NCBI GenBank assembly: GCA_020637335.1
Contig: JACJWC010000002.1
Coordinates: forward strand, 186,001-250,000
Origin: Acidobacteriota bacterium
GTDB taxonomy: Bacteria > Acidobacteriota > Holophagae > Acanthopleuribacterales > Acanthopleuribacteraceae
Reading direction: 5' to 3'
Length of the DNA: 64,000 nucleotides
Part shown: one piece after another, positions 53,662 through 62,602 of the stretch
Layout of the letters: every line of letters begins with the position of its first letter
How positions within the stretch are numbered: position 1 is the stretch's first letter
The notes under the pieces: generated by a model
The model's database searches: none
What the model saw: only the letters and a program-made list of their open reading frames with translations
Told to the model about the DNA's origin: nothing
Translations under genes and position numbers: made by a program

Positions 53662-53708
53662 ACAAACTGTTTGTATAAAATCTAGGTTCCTATTTGTTTG
53701 TTTGTCAA
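53662..53708 (-). promoter_or_regulatory. Promoter and palindromic operator candidate of the VWA/AdSS-like operon
   Basis: On the minus strand TTGACA (53708-53703) and TAGATT (53684-53679) are 18 bases apart. Just downstream lies ACAAACTGTTTGT (53662-53674), a perfect palindrome around its central base. It sits in the gap between the two divergent operons and could be the site of the neighbouring NrtR-like regulator. Confidence 0.45.
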
Positions 53709-53777
53709 GCATTTTGATTGAAATGTTTGTTGTTGGGATGTAAGATGTGGCTGTGTTAGATCAAAAACGGAATTAGT

Positions 53778-54425
53778 ATGGATTTTGAGAGACCGATTGT
53801 CAGTGTGGATGTGGCCTTGTTTACGCTCGAACCGTTTGCCCTGCTCCTCCAGCAGCGCGCACAACCGCCGTTTGAGAAGGTCTGGGCCTTGCCCGGTGGG
53901 TTTATTCACACCGATGAGGACGAAAATGCTCAAGCTGCGGTCCGCCGCATCCTGCTGCAAAAGACGGGCGCCGAGATCCCCTATATGGAACAGCTTTTTA
54001 CTTTTAGCGGACGCGCACGCGACCCGCGCGGGTGGTCGGTCAGCATCGCTCATTACGCCCTGATCCCGCGTGCCCAACTGCACATCAATCCTGATACCAC
54101 CCGATTGGTGCCGATCGAGTCTTGCCCGCAACTGCCGTTTGACCACAACCAGATTGTGGAAACAGCCTTGACCCGTTTGCGCAACAAATCGGCCTATTCT
54201 TCTTTACCCACTTTTTTTCTGGGCGAGGATTTCAGCCTTTCCGAACTGCAAGATGTTTATGAGCAAGTGCTTGGCATAGAGCTCGATCGTACGACCTTCC
54301 GCCGAAACCTGTTGGAACAAGGCCTGATTGAGCCGACGGGCCAGCAGCGCAAAGACGGTGCCCATCGACCGGCCCAGCTCTACCGCCGCAAACCGGACCT
54401 GGTCCAACTCAACCGCACCCTTTAA
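53778..54425 (+). CDS. NrtR-like Nudix regulator
   Basis: The 215-aa protein has an N-terminal Nudix fold (residues ~8-135) and a C-terminal winged helix (FSLSELQDVYEQVLGIELDR, then TFRRNLLEQGLIEPTG and HRPAQLYR) that matches NrtR regulators of NAD metabolism. The Nudix box is degenerate: the REUxEE core reads RRILLQK, so hydrolysis is probably lost and the domain would sense ADP-ribose or a related nucleotide. It is co-transcribed with an ADP-ribosylglycohydrolase (11-nt gap) and divergent from the VWA/AdSS-like operon. Confidence 0.88.
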   Translation: MDFERPIVSVDVALFTLEPFALLLQQRAQPPFEKVWALPGGFIHTDEDENAQAAVRRILLQKTGAEIPYMEQLFTFSGRARDPRGWSVSIAHYALIPRAQLHINPDTTRLVPIESCPQLPFDHNQIVETALTRLRNKSAYSSLPTFFLGEDFSLSELQDVYEQVLGIELDRTTFRRNLLEQGLIEPTGQQRKDGAHRPAQLYRRKPDLVQLNRTL

Positions 54426-54436
54426 AAGGAGATCTT

Positions 54437-55369
54437 ATGGATGCTTTATTCCGACTCCAATTGGCCAAACGATCTCTACACGGTCTGGCCCTGGGCGATG
54501 CGTTTGGCCAGACGTTTTTCGCCAAAGAAGAATCCCTGGACGTGTATTTCCGCGAAGGCCAACCGGCTCCCGCACCCTGGACCTACACCGATGACTCGGT
54601 CATGGCGCTTTCGATTGTCGAAGAGCTTGCCGAGCATGGCTTCATCAACCAAGACCGCCTGGCCAAACGCTTTGCCGATCGCTACCGAGTGGAACCGCAT
54701 CGCGGTTATGGTGGTGGTGCCCATTGGATTTTGCGTAAGATTGGTGAAGGTGCGAATTGGCGCATCGTGGCTGCGGATGTATTTGAAGGCCAGGGCTCGT
54801 TGGGCAATGGTGCGGCCATGCGCTCCGCCCCGCTCGGTGCCTATTTTTTTGACAACCTGGACCAAGTGGTGAAACACGCCCGCCTGGCCAGTGAGGTGAC
54901 CCACATGCATCCCGATGGGATTGCAGGTGGGATTGCTATCGCTTTGGCCGCTGCGTTTGCCAGCCGCCACCGCTTTTCACCTCAGGATAGACCTGAAGAA
55001 GAGCTGATTCCCTTTGTTCAGGCCCATTTACCCGAGAGCGATACGCGCGCTAAGCTCAATAAAGCCATCGCCTTACCCTTCTCGTCGCGCATTGAAACGG
55101 CGGTCAGTGTTTTGGGTAATGGCAGTCGCGTTTTGGCAACCGATACGGTGCCCTTTACCTTGTGGTGTGCAGCCCGCCATTGGAACGATTGGCCCGCTGC
55201 ATTGTGGGAAACCGTTTCCGGTCTGGGCGATCGCGACACGACCTGCGCCATCGTCTCAGCGATCCTGGCCTGTCACCTCAACCCCGAGGATCTGCCTTCG
55301 CAATGGTGGCAAAACCTGGAACCACTTCCCGCGCATCTGCAACCCGAACCCGAGGCAAAACCAAGTTGA
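54437..55369 (+). CDS. ADP-ribosylglycohydrolase (DraG/ARH family)
   Basis: This 310-aa protein has the DraG/ARH fold and its metal motifs: GLALGDAFGQ at the start, TDDSVMAL in the N-terminal third (two Asp ligands), and GDRDTTCAIVSAI near the C-terminus (GxDxDT metal site). GNGAAMRSAPLG is also typical. It should remove ADP-ribose from a protein or small molecule, releasing ADP-ribose that the adjacent NrtR-like protein could sense. The ATG follows AAGGAG, 11 nt after the regulator's stop. Confidence 0.92.
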   Translation: MDALFRLQLAKRSLHGLALGDAFGQTFFAKEESLDVYFREGQPAPAPWTYTDDSVMALSIVEELAEHGFINQDRLAKRFADRYRVEPHRGYGGGAHWILRKIGEGANWRIVAADVFEGQGSLGNGAAMRSAPLGAYFFDNLDQVVKHARLASEVTHMHPDGIAGGIAIALAAAFASRHRFSPQDRPEEELIPFVQAHLPESDTRAKLNKAIALPFSSRIETAVSVLGNGSRVLATDTVPFTLWCAARHWNDWPAALWETVSGLGDRDTTCAIVSAILACHLNPEDLPSQWWQNLEPLPAHLQPEPEAKPS

Positions 55370-55597
55370 ATTATTCCGTTGATGATTGAGTGTTGAGCGT
55401 TGGATATTGAGCGTTTAACAAATTTGGCAATACGTCCTAGAACCAGAACCCAGCCCTTCAAGGTTCGAAATTCCGTGTCCGAAATTCGATATTTCTTGCC
55501 CCCGAAAAATATCGAATTTCCGATGTCGAACACCGCATCCCGAAGAAAGTTTTTGGGAATTTCTCCCAGTGTCACATCTGTCTCCGTTAGAAACAAA

Positions 55598-56188
55598 AAC
55601 GCTCAATATCCAATATCCAACGCTCAACGCTCAAGTTTGGGAACGTGTCAAATGGATTCAGCTTGCTGCAAAACAGACCTACCTAGATCCGCCCGGCTTA
55701 GCGCTAGTTGCGCCCCTGCAGGGCGCCCGTATCATGGAACGGCATGTACCTAGGCCTGCGTTGGCTCGCCGCGCTCGCCACCTTGACCTAGGCTATTCAC
55801 GTTTCGGCCCTTCAGGCCGGGCCCATGGTCCCAACGGAGCGCAAACAGAAGATTTCAGGTTAAGCGTTTAGACTTGATGATTGTGCGTTGAGCGTTGGAT
55901 ATTGAGCGTTTTACAATTCTGGCTGTACAACCTGGATCTTGGGCCACCCCATCAAGATTCGAAATTTCCTGTTCGAAATTTGATATTCCATCTGCTTGGG
56001 ATAATGTCGAATATCGCATGTTGTACACCGAATTCTGAAGAAAGTTGGATCAAGGCAGATTGGCGATACGAAATCGCCAATCTGTGGAGATTTAGAGGCC
56101 GGAGGCCGATTGACCCGTGAGCCCACACCGACGTTAGGAGGTGTGGGTAAAAGCGAACAAAGAGGTGGGGAGAGCCCGGATGGGCGAT
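55598..56188. repeat. Tandem duplication, left copy (~590 bp)
   Basis: Nearly identical to 56277-56861. The left copy has one heptamer more (TATCCAA twice instead of once) at its edge, giving a period of 679 bases at the start and 672 after it. It begins in the CGCTCAA array and ends at the branch point after GGATGGGCGATT. Confidence 0.85.
56047..56188. repeat. 140-bp structured core, copy 1
   Basis: It contains a perfect 12-bp stem (CAGATTGGCGAT/ATCGCCAATCTG, 56056-56084) and a CCCACACC/GGTGTGGG hairpin (56122-56147) with GTTA in its loop. It is followed by TCAGAGCCGTCGGC. The other copies are at 56720, 61970 and 62461. Confidence 0.8.
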
Positions 56189-56276
56189 TCAGAGCCGTCG
56201 GCATCTCATTCGTTTCCTGGCCCCAAGCCAGATCCAATATTTCGCCTATGGTTAACCTGTCTCAGTTGGAAACTAT

Positions 56277-56861
56277 AACGCTCAATATCCAACGCTCAAC
56301 GCTCAAGTTTGGTAACGTGTCGAATGGAATCAGCTTGCTGCAAAACAGACCTACCTAGATCCGCCCGGCTTGGCGCTAGTTGCGCCCCTGCAGGGCGCCC
56401 CGAATTATGGAACTGCATGTACCTAGGCCTGCGTTGGCTCGCCGCGCTCGCCACCTTGACCTAGGCTATTCACGTTGCGGCCCTTCAGGCCGGGCCCATG
56501 GTCCCAACGGAGCGCAAACAGAAGATTTCAGGTTAAGCGTTTAGACTTGATGATTGTGCGTTGAGCGTTGGATATTGAGCGTTTTACAATTCTGGCTGTA
56601 CAACCTGGATCTTGGGCCACCCCATCAAGATTCGAAATTTCCTGTTCGAAATTTGATATTCCATCTGCTTGGGATAATGTCGAATATCGCATGTTGTACA
56701 CCGAATTCTGAAGAAAGTTGGATCAAGGCAGATTGGCGATATGAAATCGCCAATCTGTGGAGATTTAGAGGCCGGAGGCCGATTGACCCGTGAGCCCACA
56801 CCGACGAAAGGAGGTGTGGGTAAAAGCAAGCAAAGAGGTTGGGAGAGCCCGGATGGGCGAT
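56277..56861. repeat. Tandem duplication, right copy (~585 bp)
   Basis: Right partner of the duplication at 55598-56188. Differences are a few substitutions (such as CCCGAATTATGG for CCCGTATCATGG), the GAAA instead of GTTA loop in the core hairpin, and a different sequence after the core. Confidence 0.85.
56720..56861. repeat. 140-bp structured core, copy 2
   Basis: Same stems as copy 1 but GAAA in the CCCACACC hairpin loop (56806-56809), followed by TTGAGCGCCGGTTCTC. Confidence 0.8.
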
Positions 56862-57267
56862 TGAGCGCCGGTTCTCTGCCTTTCCTCCAAAACCCATCTG
56901 AAACGGGTCCAATCCCGAAAAGATCAGCAATATAAGTTGCGACCCTTCAGGGCGCTCCCAATCGTGGAGCGGTGTGTACCTAGGCCTGCGTTGGCTCGCC
57001 GCGCTCGCCACCTTGACCTAGGCTATTCAGGTTTCGGCCCTTCAGGCCGGGCCGATCCGTTGATGATTGAGCGTTGAGCGTTGGATATTGAGTGTTTAAC
57101 AATTCTGGCTGTAAAGCCTGGCGCTAGGACCAGCCCTTCAAATTCGAAATTCCGTGTTGGAAATTCGATATTTCATGCCCCCGAAAAAATATCGAATTTC
57201 GGATGTCGAATACCGTATCCCGAAGGATTTACCCTTAAAATGGGTTGCCCAAACGCGAGGAGGATTC

Positions 57268-57555
57268 ATGGCGGATTTTATTATTTTGATGCATAACGAC
57301 TGTAGTCGCGAAACGACGGGTTGGGACTCCTATCTGGACACATTGCGTGCGACGGGTCGATTTGAGGGTGGGAGTGCAATTGGTGACGGCCAATCCTTTC
57401 GCAAGGAAGGAACCCCTGGGGCTTTAACCCTGCAACTCGATGGTTTTTTCCGGGTCCGTGCAGCCAATCTGGCGGAAGTGGTTGTTTTATTGGACGGAAA
57501 TCCGGTCTACGAGGCGGGCGGTACGGTTGAAATCCGAGAACTGCCTCAATCTTGA
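57268..57555 (+). CDS. YCII-domain protein
   Basis: The 95-aa protein matches small YCII-related (PF03795-type) proteins: MADFIILMHND, then W-DSYLDTLRATGRFEGGSAI, then LDGFFRVRAANLAEVVVLLDGNPVYEAGGTVEIREL. The 'GGTVEIREL' ending is characteristic. Members are small ferredoxin-like-fold proteins, sometimes chlorohydrolase-like or regulatory. The ATG at 57268 follows GAGGAGG; the frame upstream to 57154 is repeat DNA. Confidence 0.88.
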   Translation: MADFIILMHNDCSRETTGWDSYLDTLRATGRFEGGSAIGDGQSFRKEGTPGALTLQLDGFFRVRAANLAEVVVLLDGNPVYEAGGTVEIRELPQS

Positions 57556-57650
57556 ACCCACCGACCCCTTTTTGATATTTACTCAAATAGCGTTCCTGAA
57601 AATCTAGAGCATTGGTCTAAAATGGCGCTATTCGCGAAGTAGGTGTTATT

Positions 57651-60104
57651 TTGGAAGACAAGTCATATTTTGTTGGGTTTGATTTTGGGACCACCAATTC
57701 ATTGGCAGCGGTGTTTAATGGCCAGGAAACGAAGGTGGTACCTTCCGCTCAGGGTGGGGTATTGACACCGTCCGTGGTGCGGATTTCTGGAAAAGGCAAT
57801 GTTTTGGTGGGCCAACGGGCAGCGCGGTACCTGGATCTCGATCCCGAAAATACCCATCGCGAATTTAAACGCCTTTTAGGGACATTGCATGCCATTGATT
57901 TTCCGGCGGCCGAGTTGAGTAAAAGTGCCCAGGAACTGGTGGCGGAGGTGCTCAAATGCCTGTGTTTGGATGTGGAACGCGAATTTGGGTTTAGCCCGGC
58001 ACAAGCGGTGATAACGGTGCCAGCGCTTTTTGAAGTCCCGCAGAGCCGCGGCATTATTGAGGCTGCTCGATTGGCGGGATTAAACAAAGTCGAGCTATTG
58101 CAGGAACCGGTTGCGGCAGCTCTGGCTGCGGGGTGGAGCGACGAGAATCTGCGCGAAAAATGGTTGGTCTATGACCTGGGCGGTGGCACGTTTGACGTTT
58201 CCCTGCTCGAGACCCAGGAGGGGCGGCTGCGGGTGATCGACCACGATGGCGACAATTTTTTGGGTGGACGCGACATGGATCGCGCTGTGTTGGACTACGT
58301 TTGCCAGTGGTTGGCTCAAGAAGAAGGGCTGCATTTAGAACTTTCCAATCCAGACCATGCACAGGCCCTCAAAGCGTTGGCCCGGGCAGCGGAAGAAGTC
58401 AAAATTGAGTTGTCCCAGGTTTCAGAATCCTTTTTGTGTTTACCGCGTCCTCTGACTCTGGATGGGGAAGAGTACCTGGTGGAAGTCCCGTTGAGCCAGG
58501 ACCAGGTCGGTCAATTGGTGCAACCCGTCATTCAAAAAACAATGGATATAACCCTTCGCCTCCTGGGTCGCAATGGGCTGGTTACCCAGGACATTCAAAA
58601 GGTGGTGCTGGTTGGCGGGCCGACCCGGATGCCGGCACTTAAATCCTTTTTGGCCAACACCTTTGATGCGGTTGCGGATCACGATCACAATGCAATGACC
58701 TTGGTCGCGCAGGGAGCAGCTCTGTATGCGGCTATGTCCAATCTACCGGCCTTGAGCCAACCGGTTACCCAGCAGCCGCATGCCAATCGCCTGTGGTTGA
58801 ATCATCCTGCCATGAGTGCTGACCCGCATCCGTTTGTCATTGGCCGGGTCGCCGAATCCTTAGCGGACGAACATCCGCATCAGGTCCAGTTTACTTGCGG
58901 TGATTGGTCCAGCGAGCTAGCGGAATTTGACGAGGAAGGACTCTTTCAGGTTCAATTGCATTTAACAAAGCGCGGCATAAACGACTTTAAACTGCGTTTA
59001 TTGGATCCCAGGGGCAAGGAGCTGTTGTGCAGCCCGGCCCGTATTACCATCATCTACGGTCTGTCCTTGTCGGATCCACCCCTGTCGCGCACGATTGGTG
59101 TTGCCCTGGCCGATGGTTCCGTCCAGACCTATTTGGAGCGGGGCGTGCCTTTGCCGGTGAAGCGCACGTTTGTGCATAAATCGATTGGGTTAATTGAAGC
59201 GGGTAACGCCGAATCCGTACTCAAGATTCCGATTGTGCAGGGCGAATTTGACCATGCCCATTTGTGTCGCTTGGTTGGCAGCTTACAAATCAGGGGGGAT
59301 CAGCTAGAAGAAAATCTTCAGCCCGGCAGCAGCCTTGAGTTTTCGCTTTCCTGCGATCGCGGAGGTGTATTGATGGCTTCCGTCTTCTTGCCCTCCCAGA
59401 ATCGCGTTTTTGAGGAAGTGGCCCAACTGGTCATTGCCAAGGCGGACCCCGATACGATTGGCGAGATGGTGGCCTCTCTCTCTAACCGTATCCAAAAGCT
59501 GCAAACCCAGGCTTTTGCGGAAAATGATAAACGCAATATTGAACATTTGATGCAGAGTGAAAATGCAATTGCAGGCGTTTTAAACGATTTGAGCCGTTTG
59601 AGATCCGGCGATGAAGATGCGGGTCAACGAGCCATTCGGACCCTGATCGAAACGGAGGGCCAGCTGTTTGAAATGGAAACAGCCTCTAAATTGACTGCGT
59701 TTCAAGACCAGAACGAATTGGAGATCCACAATGCAAATTCCTGGGTCAGCCATTTTGGATCTTTACCCGAACAGAAGATGTTCCAACAGGCTTTGGTTGC
59801 CTTGGAAAAGGCGGAAGCGCAAAAGGACCATGCAGGTTTGGCGCGTCAGATGAAAATCATCCGGAAATTGGCGAATGTCTCCTATTATCGCCATCCCGAA
59901 TCCTGGTTTTGGGATTTTGAGCACTTGGCAGCTAAGGTCGATGAGGCTACTGATTTGCGCAAAGCCCACGATCTGGTTAAAAAGGGTCGTCTATTGTGGG
60001 AAAAGGGGGATCTCGAAAACCTCAAGCCGATTGTCAATGATTTGGCGGTTCTCTTGCCTAGGCATACCGAATCCGTGCGTTCATACGATTCAGGGATTCG
60101 GTAA
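57651..60104 (+). CDS. Hsp70-family ATPase with extended C-terminus
   Basis: The 817-aa protein opens with an actin-like Hsp70 ATPase: VGFDFGTTNS (phosphate 1), VITVPALFEVPQ, LLQEPVAAALAAG, VYDLGGGTFDVSLLE (phosphate 2), and VVLVGGPTRMPALK (adenosine). A substrate-binding-like beta region follows (about 400-580). The last ~230 residues are helical and unlike the DnaK lid, without an EEVD end. The start is TTG at 57651 after AGGTG. The stop overlaps the next gene's ATG (TAATG). It is a specialised Hsp70 rather than the housekeeping DnaK. Confidence 0.88.
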   Translation: MEDKSYFVGFDFGTTNSLAAVFNGQETKVVPSAQGGVLTPSVVRISGKGNVLVGQRAARYLDLDPENTHREFKRLLGTLHAIDFPAAELSKSAQELVAEVLKCLCLDVEREFGFSPAQAVITVPALFEVPQSRGIIEAARLAGLNKVELLQEPVAAALAAGWSDENLREKWLVYDLGGGTFDVSLLETQEGRLRVIDHDGDNFLGGRDMDRAVLDYVCQWLAQEEGLHLELSNPDHAQALKALARAAEEVKIELSQVSESFLCLPRPLTLDGEEYLVEVPLSQDQVGQLVQPVIQKTMDITLRLLGRNGLVTQDIQKVVLVGGPTRMPALKSFLANTFDAVADHDHNAMTLVAQGAALYAAMSNLPALSQPVTQQPHANRLWLNHPAMSADPHPFVIGRVAESLADEHPHQVQFTCGDWSSELAEFDEEGLFQVQLHLTKRGINDFKLRLLDPRGKELLCSPARITIIYGLSLSDPPLSRTIGVALADGSVQTYLERGVPLPVKRTFVHKSIGLIEAGNAESVLKIPIVQGEFDHAHLCRLVGSLQIRGDQLEENLQPGSSLEFSLSCDRGGVLMASVFLPSQNRVFEEVAQLVIAKADPDTIGEMVASLSNRIQKLQTQAFAENDKRNIEHLMQSENAIAGVLNDLSRLRSGDEDAGQRAIRTLIETEGQLFEMETASKLTAFQDQNELEIHNANSWVSHFGSLPEQKMFQQALVALEKAEAQKDHAGLARQMKIIRKLANVSYYRHPESWFWDFEHLAAKVDEATDLRKAHDLVKKGRLLWEKGDLENLKPIVNDLAVLLPRHTESVRSYDSGIR

Positions 60105-60409
60105 TGGCGCCAGCCTGGCTCAAAAACCCATTTTTCACTTTAGCCATCAGCCCTAAGGCATCGGCGGCCGAGGTAGAGCGGGCAGGTCAACTGTTGAGTT
60201 CCAAATTGGCAGCTGGGAGCGAGGCAATCAAAACCTATTCTGTTCTGGGCCATCGTTTTGAACGCGATGATTTTGAGATTAAATGGGCGTTGTCGGAATT
60301 GAGGGACCCGGAAAAGCGGCTCCTGTGGGAATTCCTTTTTTTTGAGCCGCGTCCTCCGAAAGCCCGGCATCAAAACGCTTTGGACTTTGCCAAGGTGCTG
60401 GGTTTTTAA
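60104..60409 (+). CDS. J-domain-like protein without HPD
   Basis: The 101-aa protein has the helical layout of a J-domain N-terminus: NPFFTLAISPKASAAEVERA, then a long helix, and ALSELRDPEKRLLWEFLF, which resembles the DPxxR segment of DnaJ-like proteins. The HPD triplet needed to stimulate Hsp70 is absent (the loop reads LGHRFERDD). Its start overlaps the Hsp70 stop, so it is probably a degenerate or alternative Hsp70 partner. Confidence 0.65.
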   Translation: MAPAWLKNPFFTLAISPKASAAEVERAGQLLSSKLAAGSEAIKTYSVLGHRFERDDFEIKWALSELRDPEKRLLWEFLFFEPRPPKARHQNALDFAKVLGF

Positions 60410-60411
60410 GC

Positions 60412-61803
60412 ATGCATATTTTTGGTTTTTTTGTGCTGTACGCCATTGTGAAAGCGGTGATGAATCGCAACCGGAACGATCTCGAAAAAGAGGTGTCACC
60501 AGGGCTGATTCTGGTCCTGGTTTGGGTCGCACTCTTGGCCTTGGTGACATTTGCCGTCTTTTTGACCCGGGCCCGCCATCCACTCGCCTTGCTCCTATGG
60601 CCGCTTGCGCTGATTTTGCTTTTTCCCTATGCAACGGCACGGTGGATCTTGGTGCCTTTGGGTTGGGTTCAGGCCTGCAAGATTCTCGGTCCTTTTAGCC
60701 TGTTTTTTTTCCGCAAGGATAAGGCGGGTGCAGGTTTCTTTTTAGCGTTTTTGGCAAGCCAAAACCACAAGGATCCTCAAGGTCAGGCCCAAAACTTGGC
60801 TAAACTTTTGGCCAAAAAACGATTCTTTAAGGGTGCGGAGGTGATGGCCTGGGCCTATTGGTGCCACCTGCGCGGGGATCGGGAAATGGCCGTCCAATTA
60901 TTTCGTGCGGCTCTGGGTGCACGCCATGCCGAACACATCCCTTTTCCGTCACGCCTCTTTGCGGTGAAGTATTTGCTGGCCCATTTTGCTGAAGCTGAGG
61001 ATTGGGAACAGGTTCTGGACGTGATTCAAGCAGGTCGTGTCCAGGTACCAACCATCGTTTTCTTTAAGCATTTGGCCAAAATGAAGTTGGGTAAAAAGGT
61101 AAACCCATTATGGGTCCAGGTCAGTGCCACGCTCAGTGGGAACCGCGAACTGTTGGCCTATTGTTTTGCGCCGGATAGCGAACAGATGAATGAAGAATCC
61201 GGCGATATAGGGGACATCGCGGAGCTCTTGGCCAACCCATTTGCCGGTAAACAGGCCATTAACCGTGCTGCACTCCTGCTGGAAACACACCTGGAATCAG
61301 CCCAAACCCAAGCCTGGCTCGATCAGAGACGGGTCGAACTCGGCGTGGATGATGCGTTCTCTTTAGCGGAGGCCGTTGCTCCGGTTTGGTATGGCAGTGT
61401 GGGCTCGCTTCTCACGCGGAAAGGGCCGCTGCCGGAGGAGCCGAGCCTGTGGCTGGAGTCCGTGCTGGAACTGGAACTTGACCGCGCTTTTGAAGATTTC
61501 GAACAGTTGTTGGATAGCGTCAAAGGGCAACCGTCTGAGGAGGATGACGCTTCGACCAATTGGCTAATCTGGGCACGGGTTCAGGCCGTTTTCCGGCTTT
61601 TGGCGCATGATGCGTACAACCGTTCCGCCGCCAGCCGGATGTTTTTATCCGATGGCTGGAATTGGGCTGCGCGGATGTGGAACGACCGTGGGGACCGGCT
61701 CCTACCCAACACCATTTTTTATTTTTTGGCCGATGAGGCAGACGCCCTGGGTCTTCTTGCCGAGCGCGCCAAACTCCTCCAAAACGCCAATCAGGAATTT
61801 TAG
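60412..61803 (+). CDS. Membrane-anchored helical-repeat protein of the Hsp70 operon
   Basis: This 463-aa protein has three hydrophobic helices at the N-terminus (about residues 2-16, 30-52, 56-82) and a long cytoplasmic domain of TPR- or HEAT-like helices (LAKKRFFKGAEVMAWAYWCH, then MAVQLFRAALGA, then ALLLETHLESAQ). It starts 2 nt after the J-like gene's stop, so the three genes are one operon. It may dock the Hsp70 machine at the inner membrane; this is inference. Confidence 0.65.
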   Translation: MHIFGFFVLYAIVKAVMNRNRNDLEKEVSPGLILVLVWVALLALVTFAVFLTRARHPLALLLWPLALILLFPYATARWILVPLGWVQACKILGPFSLFFFRKDKAGAGFFLAFLASQNHKDPQGQAQNLAKLLAKKRFFKGAEVMAWAYWCHLRGDREMAVQLFRAALGARHAEHIPFPSRLFAVKYLLAHFAEAEDWEQVLDVIQAGRVQVPTIVFFKHLAKMKLGKKVNPLWVQVSATLSGNRELLAYCFAPDSEQMNEESGDIGDIAELLANPFAGKQAINRAALLLETHLESAQTQAWLDQRRVELGVDDAFSLAEAVAPVWYGSVGSLLTRKGPLPEEPSLWLESVLELELDRAFEDFEQLLDSVKGQPSEEDDASTNWLIWARVQAVFRLLAHDAYNRSAASRMFLSDGWNWAARMWNDRGDRLLPNTIFYFLADEADALGLLAERAKLLQNANQEF

Positions 61804-61969
61804 GTTGGTTTGGATCAGACCAACTGTCTGAGACAGATTAGGAAGGGCGGCTATCGTACGGGTTGATGATTGAGCGTCAAGCGTTGGATATTGAGCGTTT
61901 TTCATGGGACCAAGCCTAACCTTCAAGATTCGAATTACGGATGTTGCACACCGAATTCTGAATGAAGTT

Positions 61970-62111
61970 GGATCAAGGCAGATTGGCGATACGAAATCGC
62001 CAATCTGTGGAGATTTAGAGGCCGGAGGCCGATTGACCCGTGAGCCCACACCGACGTTAGGAGGTGTGGGTAAAAGCGAACAAAGAGGTGGGGAGAGCCC
62101 GGATGGGCGAT
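61970..62111. repeat. 140-bp structured core, copy 3
   Basis: Core with GTTA in the CCCACACC hairpin loop (62056-62059), followed by TTGAGCGTCCGTTCTC. Stems identical to the other copies. Confidence 0.8.
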
Positions 62112-62460
62112 TGAGCGTCCGTTCTCTGCCTTGCCTCCAAAGCCAATTTAATCCGGGTCCAATCCTGAAATGGTCAGCAATATAAGTTGCGCCCCTTCAG
62201 GGCGCCCCGAATCATGGAACGCTGTGTACCTAGGCCTGCGTTGGCTCGCCGCACTCGCCACCTTGACCTAGGCTATTCATGTTTCGGCCCTTCAGGCCGG
62301 GCCCATGGTCCCAACGGAGCGCAAACAGAAGATTTCAGGTTAAGCGTTTAGACTTGATGATTGAGCGTCAAGCGTTGGATATTGAGCGTTTTTCAAGGGA
62401 CCAAGCCTAACCTTCAAGATTCGAATTACGGATGTTGCACACCGAATTCTGAATGAAGTT

Positions 62461-62602
62461 GGATCAAGGCAGATTGGCGATACGAAATCGCCAATCTGTG
62501 GAGATTTAGAGGCCAGAGGCCGATTGACCCGTGAGCCCACACCGACGAAAGGAGGTGTGGGTAAAAGCGAACAAAGAGGTGGGGAGAGCCCGGATGGGCG
62601 AT
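62461..62602. repeat. 140-bp structured core, copy 4
   Basis: Core with GAAA in the hairpin loop (62547-62550), followed by TCAGAGCCGTCGGC. One substitution in AGGCCAGAGGCC relative to the other copies. Confidence 0.8.

Larger units (their letters stand above)
55378..57240. repeat. Intergenic repeat mosaic, block 5 (largest)
   Basis: Nearly 1.9 kb without a credible gene. It is made of units bounded by inverted heptamer arrays (TTGAGCG-type on the left, CGCTCAA-type on the right), TTCGAAATTC segments, a 12-bp-stem hairpin, and GC-rich pieces such as CCTAGGCCTGCG...ACCTAGGC and GGCCCTTCAGGCCGGGCC. Two adjacent stretches are near-identical direct copies, and the 140-bp core occurs twice. Open frames inside it repeat identically in both copies and lack ribosome sites. 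Confidence 0.85.

Noticed and set aside
55881..56120. 79-codon open frame, repeated identically at 56554-56793
   Set aside because: Identity comes from the tandem DNA duplication. There is no ribosome binding site and the predicted product resembles nothing; it crosses the hairpins of the repeat core.
60104..60409. Calling the 101-aa protein DnaJ or CbpA
   Set aside because: The HPD motif, Gly/Phe region and zinc domain are all absent; only the helix pattern resembles a J-domain.
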